In this document: positions 26,601 through 34,349 of the stretch, one piece after another | Layout: each line of letters starts with the position of its first letter | Position numbering within the stretch: the stretch's first letter is position 1 | Source: Chryseolinea soli | Lineage (GTDB): Bacteria > Bacteroidota > Bacteroidia > Cytophagales > Cyclobacteriaceae | Assembly: GCF_003589925.1 (NCBI RefSeq) | Contig: NZ_CP032382.1 | Location: 4,526,001-4,590,000 of the forward strand | DNA: 64,000 nt | Reading direction: 5' to 3' | The notes under the pieces: model-generated | Database searches by the model: none | What the model was told of the DNA's origin: nothing | What the model saw: only the letters and a program-made list of their open reading frames with translations | Translations under genes and position numbers: made by a program

Positions 26601-27050
26601 GGCACACAAGGCAACAAGATCTACAACGGTTTCCGCCAGGACCTGGAAAGCATGAGCTTGGAAGAAAACTATGCAGCATCGACCAAGAATGCCTGGACGC
26701 CTACGAACACCAATACGGACATGCCGCGTGCCGTGATCAACGACCCGAACTACAACTCGCAAACGTCGACACGCTTCCTGGAAAACGGATCGTATCTCCG
26801 CTTCAAGACGTTGCAGATCGGCTACTCGCTGCCGAAGAACGTGCTGAACCGTGCGAGCATCACCTCGGCTCGTCTGTATGTGAGCTTCGACAACCTGTTT
26901 ACCATCACAGGCTACAAAGGGTTTAACCCCGACATCGGTCGTCAGGATACCGGATTGCCTTACTCGGTGCTGGATCGCGGCGTGGACTTTGGACACGTGT
27001 CTTATCCGCTGCCCCGGACTTCCTTATTTGGCGTTCAACTCTCCTTCTAA
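23649..27050 (+). CDS. SusC/RagA TonB-dependent receptor with N-terminal STN signalling domain
   Basis: 1133 residues from the ATG at 23649. The frame is open to 23556, but MNKPIPKKIIALMRLTLIQAV... is a normal SusC start. Order: signal peptide; STN (secretin/TonB short N-terminal) domain ~44-112 ('ISVHVEKKSIKSVLQFIEQEA...VSDALAELL'); carboxypeptidase-like domain ~134-215 ('VTGRVTDTDGQPLPGSNVVVKG'); TonB box 'SEVVVVGYGT'; plug ~225-340 ('YIVDGVQVDNI', 'ILKDASAAAIYGSRASNGVV'); barrel to 'FGVQLSF'. STN domains transduce ligand occupancy to the FecR protein, here encoded just upstream, so this is a self-inducing uptake locus. SusD follows by 8 bp. The substrate is not indicated: no hydrolase is linked. 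Confidence 0.96.
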   Translation: MNKPIPKKIIALMRLTLIQAVMAGIFSVWAYGFESKGQEILDRKISVHVEKKSIKSVLQFIEQEAQVKFTYQSQLIRSIGPVSMAISDVKVSDALAELLGPSISYEVDGNQIILKPAPAVEEPASSYEQAVRMQSVVTVTGRVTDTDGQPLPGSNVVVKGSNSGVTCDADGKFTLAVPNEESVLVISFIGYASQEIVVGSQTVINVTMVPELQSLSEVVVVGYGTQRKQDVTGSISSIKGDDLKTQGSNTIQKSLQGRAAGVQVESAGGEPGSGVKILIRGTGSLNSNNPLYIVDGVQVDNINNLNPSDVQSMDILKDASAAAIYGSRASNGVVLITTKSGAEGDIKIDFNSYVGVANVTKKMDVLNATDWAAVSNAAHDNAGLARLDAANNPAPTTAGTDWQKQIYHTAPVQNYTLSAGGGGKNYNFNVSGGYLNQDGIVKNSNYERINLRMKSEFTKGIFKFGQSFILSRENARPQPPGLGGQGGNPVEAATKMIPVFNVYDPTAIGGYSGAYGPVVDVANPVASLNLQKIRNNTNTAILNLFAEVSLMKDLKYKYNLGYTNTSVNNFNYIAPYQVGALFVNQLSKLTEFKSQNNYFLQEHTLNYNKTFGKHSLQVLGGFTYQNTQYRTLTGYKTGMPTGIEVLDAGTANASVGSNAKEYALLSYLGRLVYSYDNRYVITGTFRRDGSSRFGNGYKYGTFPSIALAWNASNEDFFSVLEPVVSNLKVRASYGVLGNQEIPDYLYSPTINANINYVVGQDQHLWNGSTQTAFATPNIKWESSKTFDVGTDWGFFGNKLNLTADYFIRKNTDILLQVPLPLSSGASGSNPYVNAGSITNKGLELALNYNNQVNDFKYQLISTFTAISNEVTALGTGSQQIFGGQPTHHGASATVTQAGLPVGSFYLIKDAGIFQTQEEINAYSKNGQLIQPNAKPGDIKFEDANGDGVIDQNDRQYAGSPTPKFSYGFGGNAAWKNFDITIFFQGTQGNKIYNGFRQDLESMSLEENYAASTKNAWTPTNTNTDMPRAVINDPNYNSQTSTRFLENGSYLRFKTLQIGYSLPKNVLNRASITSARLYVSFDNLFTITGYKGFNPDIGRQDTGLPYSVLDRGVDFGHVSYPLPRTSLFGVQLSF

Positions 27051-27058
27051 TCTAAAAC

Positions 27059-28582
27059 ATGAACACGATGAAACGATATACAATTGTTTTGCTGACACTC
27101 CTCGCAGTGTCGGCGTGTACGGATGAACTGAACCAGGTAAATCCCAACAGCCTCACCACGGTAAATTTCTGGAAAACGCAAGCCGATTTCGAGTCAGGGT
27201 TGGCCGCTTCCTACAAAGTGTGGAAGGATGTGAACAACGGCTATTGGGCCGTGCGTGGCATCGAGCTCACCAACGGACGCGGCGATGATTCCTTCATCCG
27301 CAACGACGTGAAAGATCTCTACCAGCTTTCAACCTTCACGAACAACGCTACCACGGGCACACCCGCCAGCATGTTCACCGGCGCTTACAATGCCATATTC
27401 CGTGCCAATCAGGTGATTGAAAATCTGCCGGCAAGTGAATTGTCCGCCGATCTTAAAACGCGGTTGACGGCAGAAGCAAAATTCCTGCGCGCGGTCAACC
27501 ACTTTAACCTCGCTACGAATTTCGGATCGGTGCCGATCATTACCGCGGTGCCGAAAACGGCCAGCGATGCCTTCATCGCAAAATCACCCGAAGCCGATGT
27601 GTGGGCACAAGTGATCACCGACCTGAAAGATGCGGCCGCCGGCTTGCCGGTGTCGTATGATGCCAGCGGTGTGGGTCGTGCCACGAAAGGTTCTGCGCTG
27701 GGTTACCTGGGCAAAGCCTATGTGTACACCAAGAACTGGCCCGAAGCCGAAAACACGTTCAAGCTGTTGGCTCAACCCAATGGCCAGCCGCAGTCGCCGT
27801 TCACCTATGATCTGCTCACCAACTATGAAGACAACTTCCTGGCGGGTATGGACAACAACAAAGAATCGTTGTTCGAGATCCAGATCCAGAACGTAGGCGG
27901 AACCGCTCCCTGGAATGGTGAGAACGCAAACGAATCGCAAGGTGTCACCACCGCGCAGGAATTTGCGCCCACCGAAGTGGCCGGCTGGTTCGAAATGTTC
28001 CCGACCGACAAGATCTTCAACGAGTTTGAAAAAGAGAAAACAACGGACAACGATTTCGACCCCAGAATGTATGCATCCCTGGTATGGGATTATCCCGGAG
28101 CGACGTACTACAATCTTCCTTACACCTCGTTCTCGAATCCTTTCAACTCGAAGGCCAGAATCCGCAAGTATCAAAACTGGCGCAACAACAACGAAGGCAT
28201 CTGGATCTCCGAGATCAACGAAAAAGTTCTCCGCTATGCCGACGTCCTGCTGATGTATGCCGAAACGCTTACCATGCAAGGTCGCCAGGCCGAAGCCTAC
28301 CCGCTCATGAACCGCATTCGCGAACGTGCCCACCTGGCCGATCTGACCGTTGGTATGTCTGCCGACGCCATGATGGCGGAGATCCGTCACCAACGCATGA
28401 TCGAGTTCTATCGCGAAGGTCTTCGTTTCTATGACCTCAAGCGTTGGGGCCTCGTGCAACAAGAGATCACCAACAGCGACAAAGTAGGCCGCGAGTTCTA
28501 CGAAGACAAGTTCCAATACTTCCCCATCCCGCAAAACGAGATCAACACCAACATCAAGATGGTGCAAAACGATCCTTGGTAG
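27059..28582 (+). CDS. SusD/RagB-family outer-membrane lipoprotein
   Basis: 507 residues (an in-frame ATG at codon 4 is an alternative start). SPII signal with lipobox AVSAC, then 'TDELNQVNPNSLTTVNFWKTQADF', a hallmark of SusD N-termini. The TPR-like helical core contains 'FLRAVNHFNLATNFGSVPII' and 'GSALGYLGKAYVYTKNW'. The C-terminal SusD domain has 'LRYADVLLMYAETLTMQG' and 'ERAHLADLTV...RHQRMIEFYREGLRFYDLKRWG', ending 'FPIPQNEINTN'. It binds the ligand at the cell surface as the partner of the SusC encoded 8 bp upstream. It is the last gene of the unit, closed by a very strong hairpin. Confidence 0.96.
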   Translation: MNTMKRYTIVLLTLLAVSACTDELNQVNPNSLTTVNFWKTQADFESGLAASYKVWKDVNNGYWAVRGIELTNGRGDDSFIRNDVKDLYQLSTFTNNATTGTPASMFTGAYNAIFRANQVIENLPASELSADLKTRLTAEAKFLRAVNHFNLATNFGSVPIITAVPKTASDAFIAKSPEADVWAQVITDLKDAAAGLPVSYDASGVGRATKGSALGYLGKAYVYTKNWPEAENTFKLLAQPNGQPQSPFTYDLLTNYEDNFLAGMDNNKESLFEIQIQNVGGTAPWNGENANESQGVTTAQEFAPTEVAGWFEMFPTDKIFNEFEKEKTTDNDFDPRMYASLVWDYPGATYYNLPYTSFSNPFNSKARIRKYQNWRNNNEGIWISEINEKVLRYADVLLMYAETLTMQGRQAEAYPLMNRIRERAHLADLTVGMSADAMMAEIRHQRMIEFYREGLRFYDLKRWGLVQQEITNSDKVGREFYEDKFQYFPIPQNEINTNIKMVQNDPW

Positions 28583-28603
28583 ACGCGTTGATGAAGTGTT
28601 CTT

Positions 28604-28642
28604 AAAATAAAACAACCAGCATTTTGCTGGTTGTTTTATTTT
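28604..28642. terminator. Strong bidirectional intrinsic terminator
   Basis: A perfect 17-bp stem, running from A-rich AAAATAAAACAACCAGC to its complement, with a 5-nt loop lies 21 bp after the SusD stop. The arms provide T-tracts on both strands, so it can also end the convergent minus-strand lipoprotein transcript. Confidence 0.92.
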
Positions 28643-28698
28643 GTACCGTCGCGGATGCGATCGAAACGCGCGGGAATGATGGCGCTGAGTTTACGAAA

Positions 28699-30111
28699 TT
28701 AAATATCCAAATCCGGTATAATCGTCCACTGGTAACCAAATTTCAGACCGGCCAAATCCCGGAAGCCGGCGGAGGAAGGCGGGCCAACAAACATGTTGGT
28801 GGGTTCGTCAAAACTTCCTCTGTCGAGCTGGAGCGTACCACGCCCGTTGTCGTGGGCGAGCATGAGTAAGCTGTGGATGATGGCATCCACCTCGTCTGTG
28901 CTGAGTTGATTGGAACCACTAATGTTCATATCGATGATGTGGTGGGTTCCCGGCAGGATGACATGTTTCAATTGGGGGATACCTTCCAGCCCAACCGACC
29001 ATAGCTTTGGATTCAGACTCAGATCTATGGTTTCAGGCCCATGATTGCGATTGATCAGCATGACCCCGAGATTCGGTAAGCCTTGGAAGTCGATCGCGTC
29101 GATCTTGCCCAGGTTGAAACCCGCCGAGAACCACCGGATCGTTTCGAGTGCGCCGGTGATGGAGATATCATACTGGCCCGGTGCCGGATAGGTGTGATTC
29201 AGTCCGGTCGGCTCTACGTCGGAAGGAAAGGCAATTTCTTCGTGTGTGCCATCGCCCCACGACACGTCGATCGTTTTGCTGGCACCACCACCTATGGAGC
29301 ATGAGAAAAAGAGATCGTCGTCAACCACCGCCGTTAAGGTGAATAGATTCAGCAACACCTTCAACGGCTCGCCGTGCAAGGCTGCGAACAGTTCGTTAAA
29401 CATAAAATCCTTCGTGAAGGTCCCGTATCCTTCTTTGGTCACGACCAGCCGGTAGGGCATGTGCGGGTCGCCCGAGAAGGCGATCACATTGGTTCGCGCT
29501 TCCAGCGGATAGGTTCCGACGGTCGTCGAGCCGCGACTGAGTGTGGCCTCTGCCGTGGTCATCGAAACTTCCCCGTCGATGGAAACAAAGACCACTACCT
29601 TCAGGGTGTTGACGTAATTGATCTGAAATGTGGCATAGCCAAAATCTTCGGGTATGCGCTGTGACACGTCAACGACTTCCATGTCTACGGTAGTAACTGC
29701 TGAATTCGAAACCACGAAGCTGTAGGGAAGGGGATGGGTCACGGCCGTGGCCAGGGGCGATCCTGCTTTTGGTGTGGCATACAACACGTTGTTGTCGTCG
29801 TCCACCAGCAAGAAGTCGGTGATGGCATACGTGCCCGGCGGGAGTTCGATGGGGTCCGTCATGAGATTGGAACCGATGTGCAACAAGGGTATCCTTTTGC
29901 TGGTGAACACCGGATCGCCGATGCTATTCTCCAGGCTGAGCAACAATGCGACGGGCTCTGCCGTTTCGGTTCGGCCACCGGAAGGAGCTGAGGGGTGAAC
30001 GCCGAACGTGAACTGAACCTTTTGCAGGGCGACCGGGCTACTTTCATTCTTACAAAATTGGAGGGCTGTGCTCATCGCGACGAGTCCGATCCAAAATAGA
30101 ATATTTTTCAT
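28699..30111 (-). CDS. Lipoprotein with PKD-like WGDGT segment, paralogue A
   Basis: 470 residues. SPII-type signal MKNILFWIGLVAMSTALQFC. Residues ~30-170 are beta-rich, opening with 'LQKVQFTFGVHPSAPSGGRTETAEP' and including 'DPIELPPGTYAITDFLLVDDDNNVLYATPKAGSPLA', similar in style to Bacteroidales carbohydrate-binding or fimbrillin-like beta sandwiches. A PKD-like stretch ~270-320 has 'DVSWGDGT' and 'HTYPAPGQYDISITG'. The C-terminal ~120 residues read like leucine-rich surface-protein repeats ('LGKIDAIDFQGLPNLGVMLI', 'IDLSLNPKLWSVGLEGIPQLKHVIL'). It is 55 bp downstream of a clear paralogue, so the pair arose by tandem duplication and is probably co-transcribed. The ligand is unknown. Confidence 0.82.
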   Translation of the reverse strand: MKNILFWIGLVAMSTALQFCKNESSPVALQKVQFTFGVHPSAPSGGRTETAEPVALLLSLENSIGDPVFTSKRIPLLHIGSNLMTDPIELPPGTYAITDFLLVDDDNNVLYATPKAGSPLATAVTHPLPYSFVVSNSAVTTVDMEVVDVSQRIPEDFGYATFQINYVNTLKVVVFVSIDGEVSMTTAEATLSRGSTTVGTYPLEARTNVIAFSGDPHMPYRLVVTKEGYGTFTKDFMFNELFAALHGEPLKVLLNLFTLTAVVDDDLFFSCSIGGGASKTIDVSWGDGTHEEIAFPSDVEPTGLNHTYPAPGQYDISITGALETIRWFSAGFNLGKIDAIDFQGLPNLGVMLINRNHGPETIDLSLNPKLWSVGLEGIPQLKHVILPGTHHIIDMNISGSNQLSTDEVDAIIHSLLMLAHDNGRGTLQLDRGSFDEPTNMFVGPPSSAGFRDLAGLKFGYQWTIIPDLDI

Positions 30112-30166
30112 GGTGGAATAATGCTAAAGTTTGATGATAAGGCATTTGAAACCTGCGCGTACTTCC

Positions 30167-31552
30167 TTACGCGCCCGGATCCGGAAGAACTTGCCAACCG
30201 TAATTTTCCTTCAGATCTCTTAGCATCTCCACGGAGGAGGGAGAAGGCGGCCCCACCATTCCATTGGTCGGGCTTGCCCAGTTTTTGTCGAGCAGGAAGC
30301 GGCCGTTCCGTGTGTTCCAGAGTGTCACCGAATCATGAATTTTTTGAATGATGTCGTCTACCTCTGCCGTTGACAGGTCACCAGGCCCCTGAATGTCCAT
30401 GTAGCTGATCATATTGGCCAAGGGGAGCGACACATGATGCAGTTTCCTATCGCCGGCAAACGCTACGGAAGTGAGCTGCGTATTTTGACTGAGGTCTATC
30501 GAACTCGGGCCCGGCGTCAGCACGGCCCAGAACTCGTTCAGGTTGGTCAGGGCCTGCACATCGATGGCTTCGATGTTGGGCTGATCGTACGCTAGTCGAA
30601 TCGATGTGATCGATTCCACATCGCCCGTGATCTTTATTTCAAAGCGGCCCAAGGTCGTGTAACTATGTTCGAAGCTATTCTCCGATGACGTGCCGTCGCC
30701 CCAATCCACATGGAAGGAAGAGCCTCCTTCCACGCTCATTCGGAAGTCGGAAGTTACGCCATCCGCGGTGTTCACCAGGATCGTGAATTGATGCAGCACA
30801 ATTTGCAAAGGCGCGCCATGCAAAGAAGCGAGCAATTCGCTGTAGATAAAATCTTTGACGTATGTTTTGAAACCTTCCTTGATGACGATCAGGCGGTAAG
30901 ACGCGTGCGTGTCGCCCGCGAAGGGCAGGAGGTTGGTTTTGGCTTCCAGCGAATAGTTGGCGATGACTTCATCACCATGATCGAGAATCGCGCTGGCCGT
31001 GGTCAGCACAAGCTCGCCGCCGGTGTTGATAAACACGGCCACTTGTAAGGTGTTCACCAGGTTGATATCAAAAGTAGCATAACCGAAATCCTCCGGCGTG
31101 CTTTGCGAAACGTCGACCACTTCCATGGCCACCGTGGTGGCGTCATCCGCCGATACGGTGAAAGCGTAGGGAAGCGGATGGGTGACCGCGCTGGCCAAGG
31201 GTGATCCGACTTTTGGAGTGGCATACAAAACCGAACCGGCATCATCGACCAGGAGAAATTCAGTAATGTTGTAAGTTCCCGTAGGCAATTGAATGGGTTC
31301 CGTCATCACACTGGTGCCCACGTGCAGCAAGTTTATGCGCTTGTGTGTGAACACGGGATCACCCGCACTGTTTTCAAGACTGATCAGTAAAGCGGAAGGT
31401 TCCGCCGTCTCTGTCCGCCCGCCCGAAGGCTGTGGCCGGAGGCCGAACGAAAATTGAACGTTCTGAAGACCGACCGGGTCCGTGTCGTTCTTACAAGTTT
31501 GGAGGGTTGCACCAACAACGAGCAACGCCATCCAGAGGAGGCACTTCTTCAT
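30167..31552 (-). CDS. Lipoprotein with PKD-like WGDGT segment, paralogue B
   Basis: 461 residues with the same plan as the next gene downstream: SPII signal ending LQTC, 'LQNVQFSFGLRPQPSGGRTETAEP', 'PIQLPTGTYNITEFLLVDDAGSVLYATPKVGSPLA', 'PEDFGYATFDINLVNTLQVAVF', a 'DWGDGTS' PKD-like motif near residue 295, and a Leu-rich C-terminus with 'NIEAIDVQALTNLNEFW' and 'IDLSQNTQLTSVAFAGDRKLHHVSL'. Conservation is strongest in the N-terminal ~200 residues and weaker in the C-terminal part, suggesting divergence of the binding surface. Its promoter should lie in the long upstream spacer. Surface exposure is likely but not proven. Confidence 0.82.
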   Translation of the reverse strand: MKKCLLWMALLVVGATLQTCKNDTDPVGLQNVQFSFGLRPQPSGGRTETAEPSALLISLENSAGDPVFTHKRINLLHVGTSVMTEPIQLPTGTYNITEFLLVDDAGSVLYATPKVGSPLASAVTHPLPYAFTVSADDATTVAMEVVDVSQSTPEDFGYATFDINLVNTLQVAVFINTGGELVLTTASAILDHGDEVIANYSLEAKTNLLPFAGDTHASYRLIVIKEGFKTYVKDFIYSELLASLHGAPLQIVLHQFTILVNTADGVTSDFRMSVEGGSSFHVDWGDGTSSENSFEHSYTTLGRFEIKITGDVESITSIRLAYDQPNIEAIDVQALTNLNEFWAVLTPGPSSIDLSQNTQLTSVAFAGDRKLHHVSLPLANMISYMDIQGPGDLSTAEVDDIIQKIHDSVTLWNTRNGRFLLDKNWASPTNGMVGPPSPSSVEMLRDLKENYGWQVLPDPGA

Positions 31553-32095
31553 GTTAGCTGGATTGATAAGATTAAGAAATAGGACTATAGACTACCTACT
31601 CCAGGTGGGCTGTGGTCTGTAAGAACAGGTTTTGATCAACGCGTTGCGAGAGGGGAGTGGGGGAGCGCATTGTTCAGGAAGGATCAAGGAGTATACACTA
31701 ATGTAATTGATTTAAACCGGGAATCAAATTAAAGTCGACACACCGTGATGTGTGACAATGTCCTTGATCAAAAATTCCCAGGTCATTATTCGATCTGCAC
31801 GACGATGAGGAGACCTCGCATAACATCCCCAGCGACGTTCCCCGACAAAATGAACCAACCCCAGTCACAAAAACCAATTTCTTTGTACTAAGAATATAAC
31901 AACGTGTAATTTTTTTTACCCAGCTTCTTTTCCCCTTTGCAAATATTCTCCCCCGAAACCCACGGTTGACGCAACGCACCTACCTTCATAACAACCCGGA
32001 GTCATAACACCATCATCCAAAATCCAAACCAGGACGAACCCACCCTCGCCAAAAAAATCCCAAACCAAACTTTCCCTCCCCATCTCACTCATCCC

Positions 32096-32175
32096 TGAAT
32101 ACTGCCAACTGAATGCCAGCCACTAACTACTAACTACTGACTACTGGCTACTGACTACTGACTACTGACTCCCGA
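32096..32175. repeat. Low-complexity TACTGAC/TACTGGC heptad-type repeat (copy 2)
   Basis: About ten imperfect heptads (TAACTAC, TACTGAC, TACTGGC) in tandem, preceded by CTGAATGCC and followed by TGACTCCCGA. The same words occur in copy 1 at 22311-22380. Confidence 0.65.
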
Positions 32176-32252
32176 TACCGTACATTTTATTATTCCCTCC
32201 ACCGTACCTTCCCCCCAAACCCAACCTCCAACCCCTACGTACCACCAGCAAT

Positions 32253-32264
32253 ACAAATATTTGT
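32253..32264. promoter_or_regulatory. Perfect palindrome in the cytochrome c promoter region
   Basis: ACAAATATTTGT is an exact 12-bp palindrome 35 bp before the cytochrome start. The second half also supplies a TTTG that could act as a -33 element of a Bacteroidota promoter, but the matching -7 box (TAnnTTTG) is poor. An operator is possible. Confidence 0.25.
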
Positions 32265-32298
32265 CTTATATTATCCAATTATTGTTTTCCGAATCCCT

Positions 32299-33276
32299 AT
32301 GAAAAAGTTCTTAAAGATTGCCGGGCTCGTACTCGGACTTGTCATTCTATGTGTCGCCGGTCTCGCCTTCTATGTCGCGAAGTTCCTGCCCGACGTAGGT
32401 CCCGCGCCGATCATAAAAGTGGATATCAGCCCCGCACAGATTGAACGCGGCCGCTACCTGGCCAACAATGTGATGGTGTGCATGGATTGTCACAGCACGC
32501 GAAACTGGTCGGAGTTTTCCGGACCTATCGTGCCCGGTACGTTCGGGAAAGGAGGCGATGTGTTTGACCAACGGGCGGGCTTTCCCGGCGTTTACTATGC
32601 CGCCAACATCACCCCGGCCGCGCTAAGCGCCCACACTGACGGCGAGATCTTCCGTGCCGTGACTACGGGTGTAAAGCGGAACGGCGAGCCGATCTTCCCC
32701 GTGATGCCCCATGGCCACTATGGCAAAATGGATGTCGACGATATCCACGCCGTGATCGCCTACGTGCGCTCGCTGGATCCCATCACCAACACACCGCCGG
32801 TCTCGCACTCTGATTTTCCGATGAATATTCTCATCAACACCATGCCGGCCAAGGCCGCCTTCACCGAACGCCCCGACACCACCGACGCCCTGGCGTATGG
32901 TGCATACCTGGTGAACGCCGCCGCATGCTTTGATTGCCACACGCCTTTTGACAAAGGTGCCTATGACGAAAACTTTGCTTTTGCCGGTGGCCGCCTCTTC
33001 AACATGCCCTTTGGCGCCCTGCGCTCCTCCAACATCACGCCCGACGAATCGGGTATTGGCAACTGGTCCAAAGAATTCTTCGTCGCCCGGTTCACCGCCT
33101 ATCGCGACAGCGCCAACAGCCACCGGGCGGTAGATCCCACTAAAGATTTTAACACCATCATGCCCTGGACCATGTACGCCAACATGACGAACACGGACCT
33201 GGCCGCCATTTATACCTACCTGAAAACATTGAAGCCGGTAGCAAACACTGTAACGAAGTTTACCCCGCATCCGTAG
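32299..33276 (+). CDS. Di-haem c-type cytochrome, membrane-anchored
   Basis: 325 residues. An uncleaved or signal-anchor N-terminus (KIAGLVLGLVILCVAGLAFYVA, ~6-27) places the protein in the periplasm. There are two CxxCH haem sites: 'CMDCHST' near residue 61 and 'CFDCHTP' near residue 212, each followed by a cytochrome c fold with distal Met candidates ('PVMPHGHYG', 'IMPWTMYANMT'). 'ERGRYLANN' and 'ALAYGAYLVNAA' are the usual lead-ins to such domains. The layout resembles the cytochrome subunits of alcohol or sugar dehydrogenases, but no dehydrogenase is adjacent. The electron partner is therefore unknown. A hairpin follows the stop directly and the next gene is an AraC regulator. Confidence 0.92.
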   Translation: MKKFLKIAGLVLGLVILCVAGLAFYVAKFLPDVGPAPIIKVDISPAQIERGRYLANNVMVCMDCHSTRNWSEFSGPIVPGTFGKGGDVFDQRAGFPGVYYAANITPAALSAHTDGEIFRAVTTGVKRNGEPIFPVMPHGHYGKMDVDDIHAVIAYVRSLDPITNTPPVSHSDFPMNILINTMPAKAAFTERPDTTDALAYGAYLVNAAACFDCHTPFDKGAYDENFAFAGGRLFNMPFGALRSSNITPDESGIGNWSKEFFVARFTAYRDSANSHRAVDPTKDFNTIMPWTMYANMTNTDLAAIYTYLKTLKPVANTVTKFTPHP

Positions 33277-33281
33277 AAGCA

Positions 33282-33304
33282 GGAGCCGGTTTGGAGCCGG
33301 CTCC
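33282..33304 (+). terminator. Intrinsic terminator after the cytochrome gene
   Basis: GGAGCCGG / CCGGCTCC (8 bp, GC-rich) with a 7-nt loop and a following ATCTTTTAT begins 6 bp after the cytochrome stop, and ends 13 bp before the start of the AraC gene. Confidence 0.7.
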
Positions 33305-33317
33305 ATCTTTTATACGT

Positions 33318-34289
33318 ATGCCCGATCTGTACGCCGTCACCCAACAGGATGTCATGTCCTTCTCTAAACACGCGGATGCTTTGCCGCAGGGAGGAGAATA
33401 CGAACACGTAGTTTCGCAAAGCGCCTTGTCGGGCGTTTATCGTGAAAAGCTGATCAAGACAGCGCACTACCAGATCCGCGACATCCAGGCCGAATTCAGT
33501 CAGATGCTGAAAGTGGATTTTGAAGACGGGAACATGGAGGACTATGTCAACATCTGCATGTGCATGGCGGGAACGGAGTATGAGATCCGCTTCGACGCCA
33601 GTAAGATCCGGTCGCGCTTACAAGCCTCGCGCTATCATTTCAACTACATTCCCGACAGCCGGTATCAACTGGTGTTGCCCAAGAAAATACGCACGGTTCA
33701 CCTGGCGATGAACCGCGACTACTATACGAACCTGCTGAATACATTTGAAATTCCGGCCACCGACCTGCAGAAGAACGTGCAGCGCGAAGAGCCCTTTAAC
33801 AGCGGCCCCATCCATGCCGGCACGGCCATGAAAAATATTTTTATCGATTTGTTCAGCACGCCGCTCACCGGAAAGATCAAAGAACTGTATGTCGAATCGA
33901 AAGTGATGGAGATCGTGGCGTTGCAGGTAAACGAAAGGTTGGCCGTAAGCAAAGATCCCCAGGCCTTGCGCAAGAAAGATCGGGACACGTTCCACGATCT
34001 GAAGACCTACCTCGATCGCGCGTTTACCGAAGAACATTCCCTGAAGTCACTGTCTACCCAATTCGGCCTCAACGAGTTTAAATTAAAGAAAGGATTCCGC
34101 GAGCTCTTCGGCACGTCTGTCTTCGACTACCTGCTGGATCAACGTCTCTCCCTTGGCAAATCGCTCTTGCAGGAAGGCGGCTTTCGCGTGAATGAAGTGG
34201 CCGCTCGCATCGGCTACAAAAACGCCAACCATTTCTCCACCGCCTTCAAACAAAAGTTTGGGATCACTCCCAAAGACCTCAGAAAATAA
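33318..34289 (+). CDS. AraC-family transcriptional regulator
   Basis: 323 residues from the ATG at 33318; an in-frame TTG at 33291 lies inside the upstream terminator and was rejected. The C-terminal ~100 residues are a standard AraC double HTH: 'LKTYLDRAFTEEHSLKSLSTQFGLNEFKLKKGFRELFG' and 'VNEVAARIGYKNANHFSTAFKQKFGITPKDLR'. The N-terminal ~210 residues have no sensor domain I can name, but have the character of the small group of Bacteroidota and pseudomonad AraC regulators related to siderophore receptors (PchR-like). The flanking cytochrome and the convergent glycoside hydrolase gene do not indicate a target. Confidence 0.93.
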   Translation: MPDLYAVTQQDVMSFSKHADALPQGGEYEHVVSQSALSGVYREKLIKTAHYQIRDIQAEFSQMLKVDFEDGNMEDYVNICMCMAGTEYEIRFDASKIRSRLQASRYHFNYIPDSRYQLVLPKKIRTVHLAMNRDYYTNLLNTFEIPATDLQKNVQREEPFNSGPIHAGTAMKNIFIDLFSTPLTGKIKELYVESKVMEIVALQVNERLAVSKDPQALRKKDRDTFHDLKTYLDRAFTEEHSLKSLSTQFGLNEFKLKKGFRELFGTSVFDYLLDQRLSLGKSLLQEGGFRVNEVAARIGYKNANHFSTAFKQKFGITPKDLRK

Positions 34290-34349
34290 CTTCCTGTATT
34301 GATTTATCCTCCGGTGCTTGTCAACGTAGCGCGGAGTGGTCGCCATGCA

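Larger units (their letters stand above)
31553..32298. other. Long divergent intergenic region with low-complexity repeats
   Basis: 746 bp between the minus-strand lipoprotein and the plus-strand cytochrome gene. It contains the second TACTGAC-type repeat block (32096-32175), homopolymer-rich stretches (T8 and C-rich runs near 31910-31950 and 32030-32080), and a perfect palindrome at 32253-32264. A 93-codon minus-strand frame (31698-31979) has no protein-like features and was not accepted. No RNA gene was recognised. Confidence 0.5.

Noticed and set aside
31698..31979. 93-codon minus-strand frame in the 746-bp spacer
   Set aside because: Atypical composition, no recognised motif, no start context.
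32096..32175. Possible CRISPR array
   Set aside because: The units are contiguous 7-bp words without spacers and no cas gene is present.
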